From positions 310,001 to 374,000 of the forward strand of contig JARFXM010000008.1 in NCBI GenBank assembly GCA_029532625.1: DNA of 64,000 nucleotides, read 5' to 3'. A program made the translations under genes and the position numbers. Positions within the stretch are counted from its first letter, which is position 1. The number at the start of each line of letters is the position of its first letter. Source of the stretch: Lomentospora prolificans. Its lineage: Eukaryota; Ascomycota; Sordariomycetes; Microascales; Microascaceae. Shown one piece after another: positions 1-10,350 of the stretch. The notes under the pieces were generated by a model. The model ran no database searches. It had not been told where the DNA came from and saw only the letters and a list, made by a program, of their open reading frames with translations.

Positions 1-226
1 AAGCTGAGCATTGGACATGAGACATGAGATTGGTAACAAGTAATTCTAGAGAAAGCGCGGGGCCCAAGGAGTGCGAAGCCTGGTCTAGCCTTACGGAGTT
101 ATGAATGCGGGATGAAACTACGTATCAAGTGCAAGATTAGAGGCAAGTGCTGAGTAAAAATAACACCTTTAGAACTGCATAACTTCTCCACGCAGCACGA
201 AAACCCCAAGCCAAGGACCGGCTGGT
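1..226. other. Left-edge intergenic DNA
   Basis: I see no gene in this stretch. It leads into the degenerate reading frame that starts near 227 and has no recognisable promoter or repeat beyond a short near-duplication of 'gacatgaga' around 14-28. Confidence 0.5.
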
Positions 227-510
227 TTGTTGCGATACATCCTTCGAGATGTTGACATTGAGGTAGCCGGTCTCGTGATTGGAGCGCTCACCGTTCTCTT
301 ACATCGCCTCGATTACTATCGGAAAAGGCTCAAGCCGTTGAAAGAATGGTGGAGCTTCCGCACCCATGCGATTTCATTACTTTCGTCGATGGCGTTCGGC
401 GTCAGGTGATGAGATATCACGAGAACCTCTTGAGGTTGCTTGACCCGGCTCCGCGAGTCTGTGTGCGAGGGGCGGGGGGGAAGGGGAATCAAGCTACCGA
501 TGAACTACTC
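227..510 (+). pseudogene. Relic of a fungal HeLo-like/DUF7580-type N-terminal domain
   Basis: The first reading frame (to about 375) gives 'IEVAGLVIGALTVLLHRL' followed by 'YYRKRLKPLKEWWSFR'. That is the usual pattern at the N-terminus of fungal prion-inhibition/HeLo-like proteins: a hydrophobic helix, then YR.G..PL..WW.FR. The homology continues only in another frame, as 'DFITFVDGVRRQVMRYHENL' and 'LRLLDPAP', so a frameshift lies near 368-376. There is no ATG at the start of the first frame, and the G-rich run after 470 has no further similarity. Intact members run to several hundred residues and are linked to heterokaryon incompatibility-type signalling. I infer a decayed, truncated copy. 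A very short intron could mimic the frameshift, but no good GT-AG pair is visible. Confidence 0.6.
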
Positions 511-703
511 GAGGATCTGGCCTGAGATAATGTAGAGATGGTGTGGGAGCAGACTTGTTCAGGTTTATGTCTTATTATGTCTTCATATTCGACATACAAC
601 TTTTTAGCCTCTTCTATCCATAGGTTACATCAAATATGACATCGGGTATTCGTGAATACTTTACAAGGAGAATGATTGGAGCTCCTCCCACCCACCTAAA
701 ACT

Positions 704-1872
704 CTAAAACTCTTGTTTCCGAAGCGCCCTCCATATCCTCCAGGGCAGCTTCCATCCCTGGCGTACAGCAAACGGATCAAAGTCCCTCTTCTGCAGCTCA
801 AGAAGAAAATCCTCGGCCGGAACAGCCTCGAGAAGGACGCCAAACGCCCTTCGAATGTCTCTTGCTACATCATCTTCCCCTTGGTCTTCATAGATGTGCT
901 CCTCGAGCTCTCCTTCATGCTCGTAGTCGTGACCGGCATGCTGGCCGGCTTTGAGATTCTTGAGCATTTCACGCGCCGTGATGAGGTGGTCGTTTGCGCG
1001 GGTGGCGACCTGGAAAACGGCATCGCGGAATCCGGGGGCTTCCGGGCCTTGGCGGAAGACGGACTCTTCGCTCACGTTACATTCGGCGAGGACGTCGAGG
1101 GGGAGGAGGAGGGCCGGGTCACGGCTGAGGGTGTCGAAGCCGGAGGATTTGGTGGGTGGCGGAGGGGCGACGAGGATGGGGATGCCGCGGATGACGGCGG
1201 TGATGCCGCAGGCTTTGCCGATATGGCTCGCTAGGTGGTCCATCTGCATGGAGCGCATGGGTATGGCGGCGAGCGTGGCGTACATGAGGGTCGAGTAGGT
1301 ATTCTCGGCGTAGTCTTCCAGGGCGGAGAGGGAGGGAAAGGGCCGGTTGGTCATATGGCGCTCGCGTGTCTTTATTAACCTGGAAATCCAGAACTTGAGA
1401 GACTTTTGCGCCGAGGGACCGGACCGCTCTTCGAGCTCGTCGAGAGCGTTCCGGAGGACTAGGCATATGGGTTCGCGAGGAGGGTTTCCCGCAAAGGTCT
1501 TCTCGATAGATTCGCGCCAAAATTGCGTGCGCAGCTGGCCAATTGTGGGATTAGAGACGGCTTCGGGGAGGCGCACGAGCTCGAGGTTTAAGGTTCGGAT
1601 CGCATCGTACACGCCTTGGACCGGGCGCGGTACGAATTGCCGAATGAGGAACGCTTGGCGGTCGCTCTGCCTATATATATATATTTAGAGGGTGATTAGC
1701 AAACGAAAGAAATTAGGCCTCGCTCGGTCTAAATGTTGACGCACGCGATCTGCTTTATGCAGTAGTTCTTCGCCTCGACGAGATCCGCGTCCGTTGCAAA
1801 GCGGCGACAACCTACTGGCTGCGCAATGGCTAGCCGTCTGAGGCCGCCTCGAATAACAGACTGGTGATGCAT
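704..1872 (-). CDS. NDUFAF6: NADH dehydrogenase complex I assembly factor 6 (squalene/phytoene synthase-like)
   Basis: Two exons, 1872-1745 and 1670-704, joined across a 74-nt intron with a GTGCGT donor and TATAG acceptor. The protein is 364 aa. The join gives 'YCIKQIAQSDRQAFLIRQF', continuous with family members. Exon 1 is Arg/Ala-rich and lacks acidic residues before 'RRFATDADLVEAKNYC', consistent with a mitochondrial presequence. The middle carries 'LEDYAENTYSTLMYATL', the helix typical of NDUFAF6-type non-catalytic members of the trans-isoprenyl diphosphate synthase fold, followed by 'HIGKACGITAVIRGIPIL'. The family helps assemble the ND1 module of complex I in the matrix; it is not expected to make squalene. 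The C-terminus 'WRIWRALRKQEF' is also typical. The gene is divergent from RAD5, about 500 bp away. A (TA)n run sits just inside the acceptor. The start at 1872 is the only in-frame ATG upstream of the conserved part. Confidence 0.9.
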
Positions 1873-2372
1873 TTAGAAGGCACGGACGCAACTTAGGGTC
1901 CCATGGTGACGAGGAAACAAAAGAGAGTAGGAGTCGTGGGTAATTGACGTCACGACGAGAACGAGGTTTGGTGTTGCATGTCCAGATTTCTCTTTGGGAG
2001 AAAATTACGGCCAGCTGCAGGCGAGCGGAAGCTGAAATGCCGAGCTTCTGATAGGCCAGCCCGCTGTAACGGGGCCGCCATCCGGGCTGTTCGGCAACGT
2101 TCTGACCGTGCTGTGATGCTGTGGCAGGTGGAGCAAGAGCGCTGTAAATCGTGATTTCACAGGGCGGCCCACTAAATAGACCCCGCTAATAAAGTCACCT
2201 GATACCGGGATTTCTGGCTCGCGGGGCATCGCGTCCCCCCAAATTTTGTCGCGTCTCAACACGCCCCCTTTGTCTTTGGAGCGGGACCAGCGATAAGTGG
2301 AACATAATTCATCCACCGCAGCATAACCCTTCAAAAACCCGGTGGCCTCGAAGACTGCTTTATTCAGCGTCA
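1873..2372. promoter_or_regulatory. Shared divergent promoter region, NDUFAF6 / RAD5
   Basis: This stretch of about 500 bp separates the start codons of two divergently transcribed genes and must hold both promoters. I see no clear TATA box. An open frame on the minus strand crosses into the RAD5 start and is not gene-like. Confidence 0.6.
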
Positions 2373-5300
2373 ATGTCCATAGGGATGATGACGGACCTCG
2401 ATCCCTCAGAACGGCCCGCAAAGAAGCAGCGCATCTCCGGCGAATACGGCGGTGACGACCATCAACCCGGCGAATCGAGCCCGCCGAGTAGTAGTCTTCC
2501 CGTTCCGGAGCGCTTCTTCCAGGATCCGATACCGCCGAACACCGTGGAGCGTGTTGTAGCTCAGTCGTCGCCTTTACCTGCTTCTCGCCTTCCTCCGCTT
2601 CACAACGGCGCTCATGACTCCACGCGACGTGCCACACCCCCAAGATCGGAACCCCCGAGCCTGCAACACGAGTCGTCGTCTGTAGCTTTCGATGAAGACA
2701 TGTTTGAGAGTTTTATCGGCCACAAAGTTGAGACCGAAGTGATGGACATAATTCGACAACACAGCCATGGCAACCTTGAGCGAGCCGTGAATATGTATTT
2801 TGACGGAACGTGGAAGAAACTGAAGAAGCCTGTCGTCGTGAGAGCGACGTCAGCGTCTCTAGCGCCTGCAGCACTCGAAGAGACTAGCGTGATAAAATCC
2901 GAGACCGAATTCCTGCCTTCAAAATCCAAACAACAGCCGAGATATATCGGCGCCTTTGGCGTTGAGGGTTGGGCGACTAGGAGCGGCCATAATTTGTTGA
3001 AGCACGGCGATATTGTGAAGATTGAGCGCCAGAAGATACAAGCGCCCCAGGCGACCCCAAAGGGCCAGATGAAGATTGGTGTACCGATAGTTACCGCCCG
3101 CATGACAGCTGCTGCCGCGAGACGTGTTGACGTTATTGTGCGGTTTACCAATGCCGCCGGGACCGAACTAGGAAGACTGTCGAAAGAAACTGCGAATTGG
3201 GTATCGACGCTGATGGATCAGGGAATATGCAAGTTTGGGGGGATTTGTGTATGTGCGCCGGAACGAATGAAGACCAACGACACAGTCGACTTGCAACTCA
3301 GGGTATATCTGCTACCGTCCGCCTTCCAGGCCACTGTCCTGCACCCTTCAGATGATATCACCACCAGTTTTCGGGAGGAAGATGAGACCACACAGGAGAA
3401 GGACCTGCGCCTGCGTCAGGTTGCGCTCGTTAGGCTTTTTCAAGAAATCAATGTGACACCCTCTACTCTCAACGCTGCTCAGGCAAAACAGCAACGGCAA
3501 GGCCTCCTCGATGCGGCCGAGCTCGATGAGAAGAAGGCCAAAGAACCGCCGAAGCCCAATGGCGGTGGTGTACCGTCAAGCCAATCCGAGGAGGCTGAAG
3601 AGGGCGAGGAGCTGGAGCAGGACCAGCTCGATGCTCTGTACCGGAAAGCCCAATCTTTTGATTTCAACACCCCAGAGGCTGAGCCCGCGGATACTTTTGC
3701 CCTTGAACTTCGACCCTACCAAAAACAGGCCCTTCATTGGATGCTTAACAAGGAGCGAGGCGAGAATGGCAATCGTGAGCCTTCTCTTCACCCTCTATGG
3801 GAAGAATACACTTGGCCCTTGAAGGATGCGGATGACCAAGACCTTCCCGTCATCGAGGGGCAAGAGAAGTTTTACATGAACCCTTACTCCGGTGAGATGA
3901 CGCTCGTCTTCCCGGCGCAGGAGCAACATTGTCTTGGTGGCATCTTGGCGGACGAGATGGGCCTTGGTAAAACAATCCAGATGCTCAGCTTGATACACTC
4001 GAACAGACCGTATGAGAGGGTTCGACCGAAGACGGGACTGTCTTCGCTGCAGCAACTGCGAACACATGGCTTACCGGAAGGCGAGATATTTCGGGCTCCA
4101 CATACTACCTTGGTTATCGCTCCCATGTCACTTCTTGCTCAGTGGCAAAGCGAGGCTGAGAAGGCATCTAAGGAAGGGACGATCAAAGTCTTTGTATACT
4201 ACGGTAGCGAAAAGAACTGTAATCTTCAAGCCATGTGTTGTGAAGATAGCGCCGCGTCGGCACCAGACGTGGTCATTACCAGCTATGGCACGGTGCTCTC
4301 CGAATTTACCCAGATTCTCGCTAGGAAAGGCGACAAGTCACAGCATCACGGCCTCTTCTCTCTGAACTTTTTGCGAATCATTTTGGACGAAGCTCATACT
4401 ATTAAAAACCGAAGATCCAAGACGTCGAAGGCGTGTTACGCGCTTGCTGCGGACCACCGCTGGGTGCTCACGGGGACTCCCATTGTCAACCGACTGGAGG
4501 ATCTGTTCAGCCTTGTCCGCTTCCTTGGCGTTGAGCCCTGGAATAACTTTTCCTTCTGGAGGACGTTCATCACTTTGCCTTTCGAGTCTAAGAACTTTGT
4601 GAGAGCGCTGGATGTCGTTCAAACGGTGCTGGAGCCGCTGGTGATGCGGAGAACAAAAGATATGAGGACGCCTGACGGGAGCCCGTAAGTGCACGCGCAT
4701 GAAATAGGGCAAGGAATTTGTTACTGACTGACTCATTAATGAAACAGCCTCGTACCTCTACCTCCGAAGAAGATCGAAATTGTCAAAGTGGAGCTTTCAG
4801 ATGCCGAGAGGGAAATTTACAACCACGTCTTCTCGAGAGCCAAGGACACTTTGGACAACAACATGGCGACGGGCACGGTAATGAAGGCGTATGCTAGCCT
4901 TTTTGCGCAAATCATTCGTTTACGACAAACCTGTTGCCATCCCATCCTCATTCGAAACAAGGACATTGTGGCCGAAGAAGAGGAGGCCGCAAGTGCAGTA
5001 GCGGCAGCGGATGCTGCGGCCGGCCTCGCGGACGACATGGATCTTGATGTGCTGCTGCAAAAGTTTACGGCCGACATTGAGGACCAGTCGAAGCCGAGCG
5101 CGACCTATGGAGCCCATGTCTTGGAGCAGATTAGAGACGAGGCCAGCCACGAGTGTCCGATTTGCGCTGAGGAACCCATGATTGAGCAGACGGTGACGGG
5201 ATGCTGGCACTCAGCCTGCAAAAAGTGCCTTCTCCAGTATATAAAGCACGAAGCGTCTCGGGAGAGGATCCCCAGATGCGTGCACTGTCGTGAGCCCATC

Positions 5301-6032
5301 AACGTGCGCGACCTGTTCGAGGTGATACGACACGAAGACGATCTTGACCCGATCCACGGAAAGGCTCGGATCAGCCTGCAGAGGGTCGGGTCCAGCGATT
5401 CGTCGTCCAAGGTGATGGCGCTGATCCGTTCTCTCCGCGAGCTGCGCAAGGAGCACCCGCGGATGAAGTCGGTGGTGTTTAGCCAGTTCACATCGTTCCT
5501 CTCGCTCATCGAACCGGCGCTCGATAAGGCCAACATGAAGTTCCTGCGCCTCGACGGGTCCATGTCGCAGAAGGCGCGTGCCGCCGTGCTCTCCGAGTTC
5601 CGCGACGCGAACAAGTTTACGATACTGCTCATCAGCCTCAAGGCCGGAGGTGTCGGGCTGAACTTGACGTCGGCGCAGCGGGTGTACATGATGGATCCGT
5701 GGTGGAGCTTCGCGGTGGAAGCTCAGGCGATTGATCGGGTGCACAGGATGGGTCAGGAGGGCGAGGTCAAGGTGTATAGGTTCATTGTTCAGAACAGCGT
5801 GGAAGAGAGGATGCTAAAGGTACAGGACCGAAAAAAGTTTATGTGAGTTCCCCACCCCGGCCGACCCCCTTTTCATTTCTATTTTCTCTTTTTCTTCTTC
5901 TTTTTCTTCAATATCCCCGGTCTCGGGGATCTGTGTGGCTAACTTGGCGGCAGTGCTTCTTCGTTGGGGATGATGAGTGATGAGGAGAAGAGACTCCAGA
6001 GGATCGAGGATATCAAAGATCTATTGAGCTAA
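2373..6032 (+). CDS. RAD5: DNA repair protein RAD5: HIRAN-SNF2 ATPase and RING ubiquitin ligase
   Basis: Three exons (2373-4684, 4748-5842, 5954-6032) with introns of 63 and 111 nt give 1161 aa, close to other fungal Rad5 proteins. Domain order: a disordered N-terminus with a basic 'AKKQR' patch; a HIRAN domain from about residue 190 ('RYIGAFGVEGWATRSG'); an SNF2 ATPase from about 444, with Walker A 'DEMGLGKT' near 526 and DEAH 'ILDEAHTIKN' near 671; an inserted C3HC4 RING at about 906-952 (CPIC, CWHSACKKC, CVHC); and a helicase C-terminal domain at about 990-1130 ('LKAGGVGLNLTSA', 'IDRVHRMGQ'). Rad5 polyubiquitinates PCNA with Ubc13-Mms2 and remodels stalled forks in the nucleus. Splicing restores 'DGSPLVPLPPKKIEI' and the conserved C-terminal tail 'LGMMSDEEKRLQRIEDIKDL'. 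All key motifs are intact. Downstream Met5 and Met6 are alternative starts. Confidence 0.97.
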
Positions 6033-6611
6033 TCTCCTTCGGCATTTACATGATAGTAAACATAAAGGCATGGCAAACGGCATGAATAGAATTTCTTAAC
6101 GTTCTTGGAATAAGCTCCTCGTCCCGTGCCTGTGGACGGATGTGCCACAGTTGGAGGAAGGATTAATTTGTTCGTTGGTTCCAGTCTCGAGGGCAAGTGA
6201 TAATGTGATCCATCACCATCACCAATCTCCTTCCCTTGGCCCTTGAATCCGTCTAAAGAATCGGAACGGCCCATTTCCATCGACTATTCTCATCAGTATC
6301 TATTTAGGAAGGAGCACTGCACCTATCCTATGATCACAATTCACAGTCACAACATCAACAGACACCGCTTCCCTCACGAATGAGAAAACCAGCTCCTTCC
6401 CGAACATCCCCTATTCATTTTCTTCTCCTGATTCACAATCTCTTCTGCTCCAGCGATCCTCAACTATAAATTGACCCCTTGCCTCCACTTCTTCCCCGCT
6501 TCAACGTCTTCTTCTCCAGACCCAAACCCCAAACACACCACCTTGTAACACAAACACTGCCCTTTAACAACTACTCCTTTCTTCATTTGTGACAATATAA
6601 CACTGTTCACC
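6033..6611. promoter_or_regulatory. Promoter and leader of the 6612 gene
   Basis: A TATAAA at 6465-6470 ('ctcaactataaattgacc') lies about 145 bp before the ATG. It is followed by a C/T-rich stretch with 'cttcttctcc' and then by A/C-rich leader. The ATG sits in a strong CACCATGG context. TATA box plus CT block is typical of well-expressed genes in filamentous fungi. The left part also holds the RAD5 3' end; no other gene is seen. Confidence 0.55.
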
Positions 6612-7889
6612 ATGGAGAAACCCTTCACTGCGTACTCCCGCCCCTACCGCCCCCGCAGGGGCCTGCCGGGCGTGACTAGCACCCGCCTTTTAACCTCTTT
6701 AACCTCGCGAAACAAGAAAGACAAGTTAACCATGTGTCAAGAACCCTACATCGACGTTCCCTTTGACGTTCGACTCTCCCAGGGCCCCAAGCCCTGGGAT
6801 GACCTCAATTTCAACAGGATCCAGAAGGATACCTCGGGCTCTCTTCCTCCCTTCGCCCACGGCGCCAACTTGGCCCACGAGGCCGCTCGACCCGACGGCA
6901 AGAACAAGCCGGTTTCCATGGCTGATAGGATCTGGGCCGAAGTTGTTCAGGATGCCAAGCGCGGCAGGATGCCCGGTTTCGATGGCCCCGACGCCCAGCC
7001 TGCTACTTTCGATCGCACGTTCCGGGACGGTGACGGTCCTGGCCCCGAGCACGGCAAGCAGGCCGCCCAGTTTAGCTGGGAGGGAACTGCCAAGGGCCCC
7101 TACGACTTTAGTGGTGGCCAGTACGGGAGGAGGCAGGGCCGCGAGCGCCAGGAGCTTCCGCGGGCGGGCTTGTCGGAGGACTGGGGCGAGGAGTCGGTTT
7201 TGTGGACGTACGACTCGATCGAAGACCAGGAGGCCGCTCGCAACGGCAGGACTGGCGGCCAGTACGGCGATACTGGACCTCACGCGGACCCCTGGGGCTG
7301 GGAAGTCTGGGACGAGAAGGAAGTACGCGACGACAAGGAGGGCAAGGAGGAGTCTAACGAGGGATCCGAGGAAGACGATCGCCGCCATTGTGACTCCGAC
7401 AACGACGATGACGGCTTTGTCAACTTCTGGGCGCCGCCCAAGCCCGCCGCCGCCACCGATAAAATGCCCGAGTGGGCTCGCGTAAACAAGGATAAGGTGC
7501 CCAAGCATTACGAGCGTCTCCGACTCAAAAACGCCGGCCACGTTGTCGGGCCCCCGAAGCCGCCATACGACGCAAAGCCAGAGCCCAGGCCAGAGACCAA
7601 GCTGGAGCGCCATGGCTGGGCCCAGCCAGGGTCCTACGGTCACGTTCATCACGGAGGCTTTCCGAAGAACAAGGTGCTCGCCCTCTCGGAAACGTCTAGG
7701 CAGAATTTCCCGGTCGGCACGTACGTTGTCCGCTACATGGGGTCCGAATCGGATAACTCGCGCGCGATTACGGTGTACAGGGCCGAGAGCAACGGTCGAT
7801 GGTCCGTGGTGGAGAAGGTCCAGGGGTCGCTGACTTCTGGCGAGATTCACTTGTTCCCGCCAAAGGAGGAGAAGCCGACACTCGGCTAA
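6612..7889 (+). CDS. Acidic hypothetical protein with a folded-looking C-terminus
   Basis: One uninterrupted frame of 425 aa starting in a CACCATGG context. I do not recognise the family. The first 40 residues are basic and Pro/Arg-rich, so Met41 ('MCQEPYIDVPFDVRLSQGP') is an alternative start. The middle is Gly/Pro/charged and probably disordered. A strongly acidic block lies near residues 237-275 ('EEDDRRHCDSDNDDDGF'). The last 70 or so residues ('FPVGTYVVRYMGSESDN', then 'AITVYRAESNGRWSVVEKV') alternate polar and hydrophobic residues as in a small beta-rich domain. There are no membrane segments. GC-rich, C-ending codons argue for real coding. The long open frame on the opposite strand (7850 to 6726) is a shadow caused by this codon bias. 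The TATA box and CT-rich leader suggest good or inducible expression. Confidence 0.82.
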   Translation: MEKPFTAYSRPYRPRRGLPGVTSTRLLTSLTSRNKKDKLTMCQEPYIDVPFDVRLSQGPKPWDDLNFNRIQKDTSGSLPPFAHGANLAHEAARPDGKNKPVSMADRIWAEVVQDAKRGRMPGFDGPDAQPATFDRTFRDGDGPGPEHGKQAAQFSWEGTAKGPYDFSGGQYGRRQGRERQELPRAGLSEDWGEESVLWTYDSIEDQEAARNGRTGGQYGDTGPHADPWGWEVWDEKEVRDDKEGKEESNEGSEEDDRRHCDSDNDDDGFVNFWAPPKPAAATDKMPEWARVNKDKVPKHYERLRLKNAGHVVGPPKPPYDAKPEPRPETKLERHGWAQPGSYGHVHHGGFPKNKVLALSETSRQNFPVGTYVVRYMGSESDNSRAITVYRAESNGRWSVVEKVQGSLTSGEIHLFPPKEEKPTLG

Positions 7890-8443
7890 GGAGGAGGAGT
7901 CGCGAAGGGTTTTTATGGTTTCGAGGTGCCTAGGGGCTGCCCTTCTATTTTTATTTTATTTTTCCTTTTTCCTTTCTTCCCTTGTTTTCTTTTCATACGT
8001 CTCTGGTTTAGGAATCTAGGCTGATTTCAGGTATGGGCGAGGGTTGATATTGAGAGACACACACAGCTGGAGCACTATGATGATGATTGTTGCGAGCTGA
8101 AGGGATTTAAATGCTTTGGCCTGGATGGAAACAGAAGATATGCTAGGTCCAAGTTTCCATACTAAACGCCCAAGTTTACATGTCATGGTGTTTCTTGTAT
8201 TGTATGTGAGATGCTTTTGACGTTTTGCCCACGACGTCCTCCCTCCGTGAATCCCTCCCCCGCGACTGTTTTTTGACAAGAGCAAACCTGGAGTGGCCAT
8301 CGTCGTCATCGTCTCCATGTTTGCAAATTGTAACTACAATTAACCAAGCTATACCTGATCCCGATCCCCAAACCCGACCCAAAAGAATCCCACCTTCCGC
8401 CTCCCCATCGCAAAATGGCTCCTTCACACCAGTTTCCCAGACC
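7890..8443. other. Intergenic DNA downstream of the 6612 gene
   Basis: A T-rich 3' region (7945-7995) is followed by AT-richer sequence with no recognised gene. The frame that opens at 8225 runs into the next candidate, but its first 73 codons are low-complexity and are treated here as leader. Confidence 0.4.
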
Positions 8444-9061
8444 ATGCCACCGACCCACAGCCGACCACGATCCCATCCCCATCCCAATCCCAATCCTCCC
8501 GCCAAAGCCCTCTGCCCCCGCGCTCTATCCCCCGCCGCAACAGCAACAGCCTGGATCCTCGGCCTGCTCGCCGCCGCAACCCTCCTCACGCTCACGCTCT
8601 ATCTCTTCCTCCGGAGCTGCCCCTTGGCTTCCGCGTCAACTCACACCCGCACCCACCGCCACCGCCACCGCCACCGCGTAACGTACCGCCGCCGTGGTCC
8701 TCCTCTGCCGGGCCATGCGCGGGACTGCTCCTGTCGCGAAAGGAGGCGCAGGGGGCTGTTTAGGGTGGCTTCTAGGAGGAGATGTCGGCGGCGGGGGAGA
8801 AGAAGGGGGAGAGCGAGGGAGAGGGAGAGGGAGAGGGAAAGGGTGAGGGTGAGGGAAAGGGAGAGGGATGGGGAAAGAGAGAGGGATGGGGAAAGAGAGA
8901 GGGAGAGGGAGGCGCCCGTGCCTCCGCCGTTCGTGATGGCGGGGGGATTGGAGGGGGAGGGAATGATGCCGTTTGAGGCGGGCATATATCCTGGGATGGC
9001 TTTCGATGGGCTAGTGCCTCCGGGTGGAGAGAGACGAGAGAGGAGAAGGAGAAGACTCTGA
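8444..9061 (+). CDS. Possible single-pass membrane protein with Arg-Glu repeat
   Basis: The frame from the ATG at 8444 encodes about 205 aa. It has a Pro/His-rich N-terminus, one hydrophobic segment at about residues 34-58 ('WILGLLAAATLLTLTLYLFL'), a His/Arg-rich and then Cys/Arg-rich stretch, a run of alternating Arg and Glu, and a distinct end ('MMPFEAGIYPGMAFDGLVPP'). The Arg-Glu run is translated from the GGGAGA-type repeat at 8806-8911, which is open in several frames, so frame length alone is weak evidence. The membrane segment and non-repetitive C-terminus favour a real gene. The same frame extends back to 8225. I recognise no family. It would converge with the small membrane-protein gene at 9665-9970. 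Confidence 0.35.
   Translation: MPPTHSRPRSHPHPNPNPPAKALCPRALSPAATATAWILGLLAAATLLTLTLYLFLRSCPLASASTHTRTHRHRHRHRVTYRRRGPPLPGHARDCSCRERRRRGLFRVASRRRCRRRGRRRGRARERERERERVRVRERERDGERERDGEREREREAPVPPPFVMAGGLEGEGMMPFEAGIYPGMAFDGLVPPGGERRERRRRRL
8806..8911. repeat. GGGAGA-type purine microsatellite
   Basis: About 105 bp of imperfect GAGGGA/GAGGGAAAGG repeat, all purines on the plus strand. It lies inside the candidate reading frame and would encode Arg-Glu alternation there. Confidence 0.9.
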
Positions 9062-9664
9062 GCCGATGAGGGAGAAAACGCTGTCTGGGCGAGCGAGGCG
9101 AAGAGAGCAAAGAAGCAAGTGCGCAGAGAAGGGACTGGGCAGGTTGGAGATGGCAACAATCTCTCATTCATTCCGTCAGTTAAAAAAAAAAAAAAGAGAA
9201 AGAATATCATTATCATGACCGTTAAACCCATTACTCATGCTTTCGTATCCCCCCAAGTCCTCGAGAGTGCAGACACTTCCCATGTTCCCCGTTCCGACCC
9301 CCGTCCAAGACTCGAGAAGAGAAGAAAAAGCCATAAGCCATAAACCATGAAATCATAAGAGAGGGAAAGATTATACAAGAAGGAGAGTCAATAGGGAAAC
9401 AAAAACCCCAAGAAAAGAAATGCCATAACTCATGGAAAAAAAGGAAAAGAAAAAAAAAAAAAATGAATATCTCGACGCCAACACCAACCCATCCCACCCC
9501 AAATCCCAAATCCCCCAAATTCTACATGTACATTTTTTTTTTTTTGGGACTTTTTCCCCCTCACAACTTCCTCCTTAATAAACATACAATCTCCTAGAAA
9601 ACTCCCTCCCAGAGCTCAAGCAGCCTCTCCCAGAGCTCAAGCCGCCTCTCCCAAGCTTGCGTGC
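9062..9664. other. Convergent intergenic region with homopolymer tracts
   Basis: This stretch contains A-tracts at about 9181-9194 and 9449-9463 and a T-tract at about 9533-9545. Two and a half copies of a roughly 21-bp direct repeat (cctctcccagagctcaagc.g) lie at about 9605-9655, just after the stop of the minus-strand gene. No coding sequence is supported. Confidence 0.6.
9605..9655. repeat. Tandem ~21-bp repeat, 2.5 copies
   Basis: The unit containing 'cccagagctcaagc' occurs twice, with a third partial copy 'cctctcccaag'. It lies in the probable 3' untranslated region of the minus-strand gene at 9665-9970. Confidence 0.8.
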
Positions 9665-9970
9665 TCAGGGAGGAGGCGGCGGATCACCACCACCATCCGA
9701 AGCCGCGCTCTTCTCACTCTTGCTGCTCTTTGCGCTCCCAGTCGACTTCCTCCTCACATCTCCCTTCTTCCTTCTCCGCCTAGCGGTAAACCGTATGGAA
9801 TCGCGGTATGTATACATAAAGGCCCCCACGCCGATAATAAACACGGTGAGGACGATGGCGACAATGATGCCGATGGTGATGTTGGTATCGTGGCCGGCAT
9901 TGCCGGTGAATTGGCGCTTGATGAGCCGGGGCAGGTGGGCCCCGGGCTCGGAGGCGATGGGAATGTACAT
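9665..9970 (-). CDS. Small single-pass membrane protein
   Basis: Starting at the ATG at 9970 (an upstream non-ATG extension of the frame is possible), the product is 101 aa. A short N-terminal part with 'LIKRQFTGN' precedes one strong membrane helix ('TIGIIVAIVLTVFIIGVGAF'). An arginine/lysine-rich juxtamembrane segment ('ARRRRKKGDVRRKS') follows, then a Ser/Lys tail ending in glycines and prolines. The positive charges after the helix predict an N-outside, C-cytosolic topology. The protein has a real-gene look (biased codons, clean domain order), but I cannot assign a function. The 'KR' just before the helix could be a cleavage site or chance. It is convergent with the candidate at 8444-9061. 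Confidence 0.55.
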   Translation of the reverse strand: MYIPIASEPGAHLPRLIKRQFTGNAGHDTNITIGIIVAIVLTVFIIGVGAFMYTYRDSIRFTARRRRKKGDVRRKSTGSAKSSKSEKSAASDGGGDPPPPP

Positions 9971-10330
9971 TCGGAGGCTGGCGTGTCCGTGTTTTGTTCT
10001 TCTTCGTTCGAACTCGGGCCCCAAAGGGAAAATACTGGCGGTGGCCGCCCCTGTGTGTGTGGCTTGGGGGGTGGTGTGGTGTGTGGTGTGGTGCCTGGCG
10101 GTGTTTAATTCAACGTATTAATGGACTGTGAACTTGCCCATCGGCCGCTTCTGGTTATTCACCTCCGTTTTAACAGAGGCCAGCGAACACTCTCTAGGTG
10201 AACTTGAAGCGGGGAAATGGCTGGCCCTTTTCTGTGCGATGACCCAAAAGAAACAGGCGGAGTGACTGGTCCTCTTTTCTCGATGGAGTTTTGCGCAGAT
10301 GGATGCGTAGAATGCAGCTGTAAGTGAGGT

Positions 10331-10350
10331 GCTGTGCTGTGCTGTGCTGT
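10331..10350. repeat. GCTGT pentanucleotide, 4 copies
   Basis: Four perfect consecutive copies of gctgt are visible. Confidence 0.9.

Noticed and set aside
2005..2643. 212-codon minus-strand frame across the RAD5 start
   Set aside because: Overlaps the promoter and first RAD5 codons, with no family resemblance.
6726..7850. 374-codon open frame on the minus strand
   Set aside because: Exactly antisense to the 6612-7889 gene and explained by its C-ending codons; no domain pattern.
8641..9231. 196-codon minus-strand frame with Ser-Leu runs
   Set aside because: Translation of the GGGAGA repeat in the opposite sense; low complexity.
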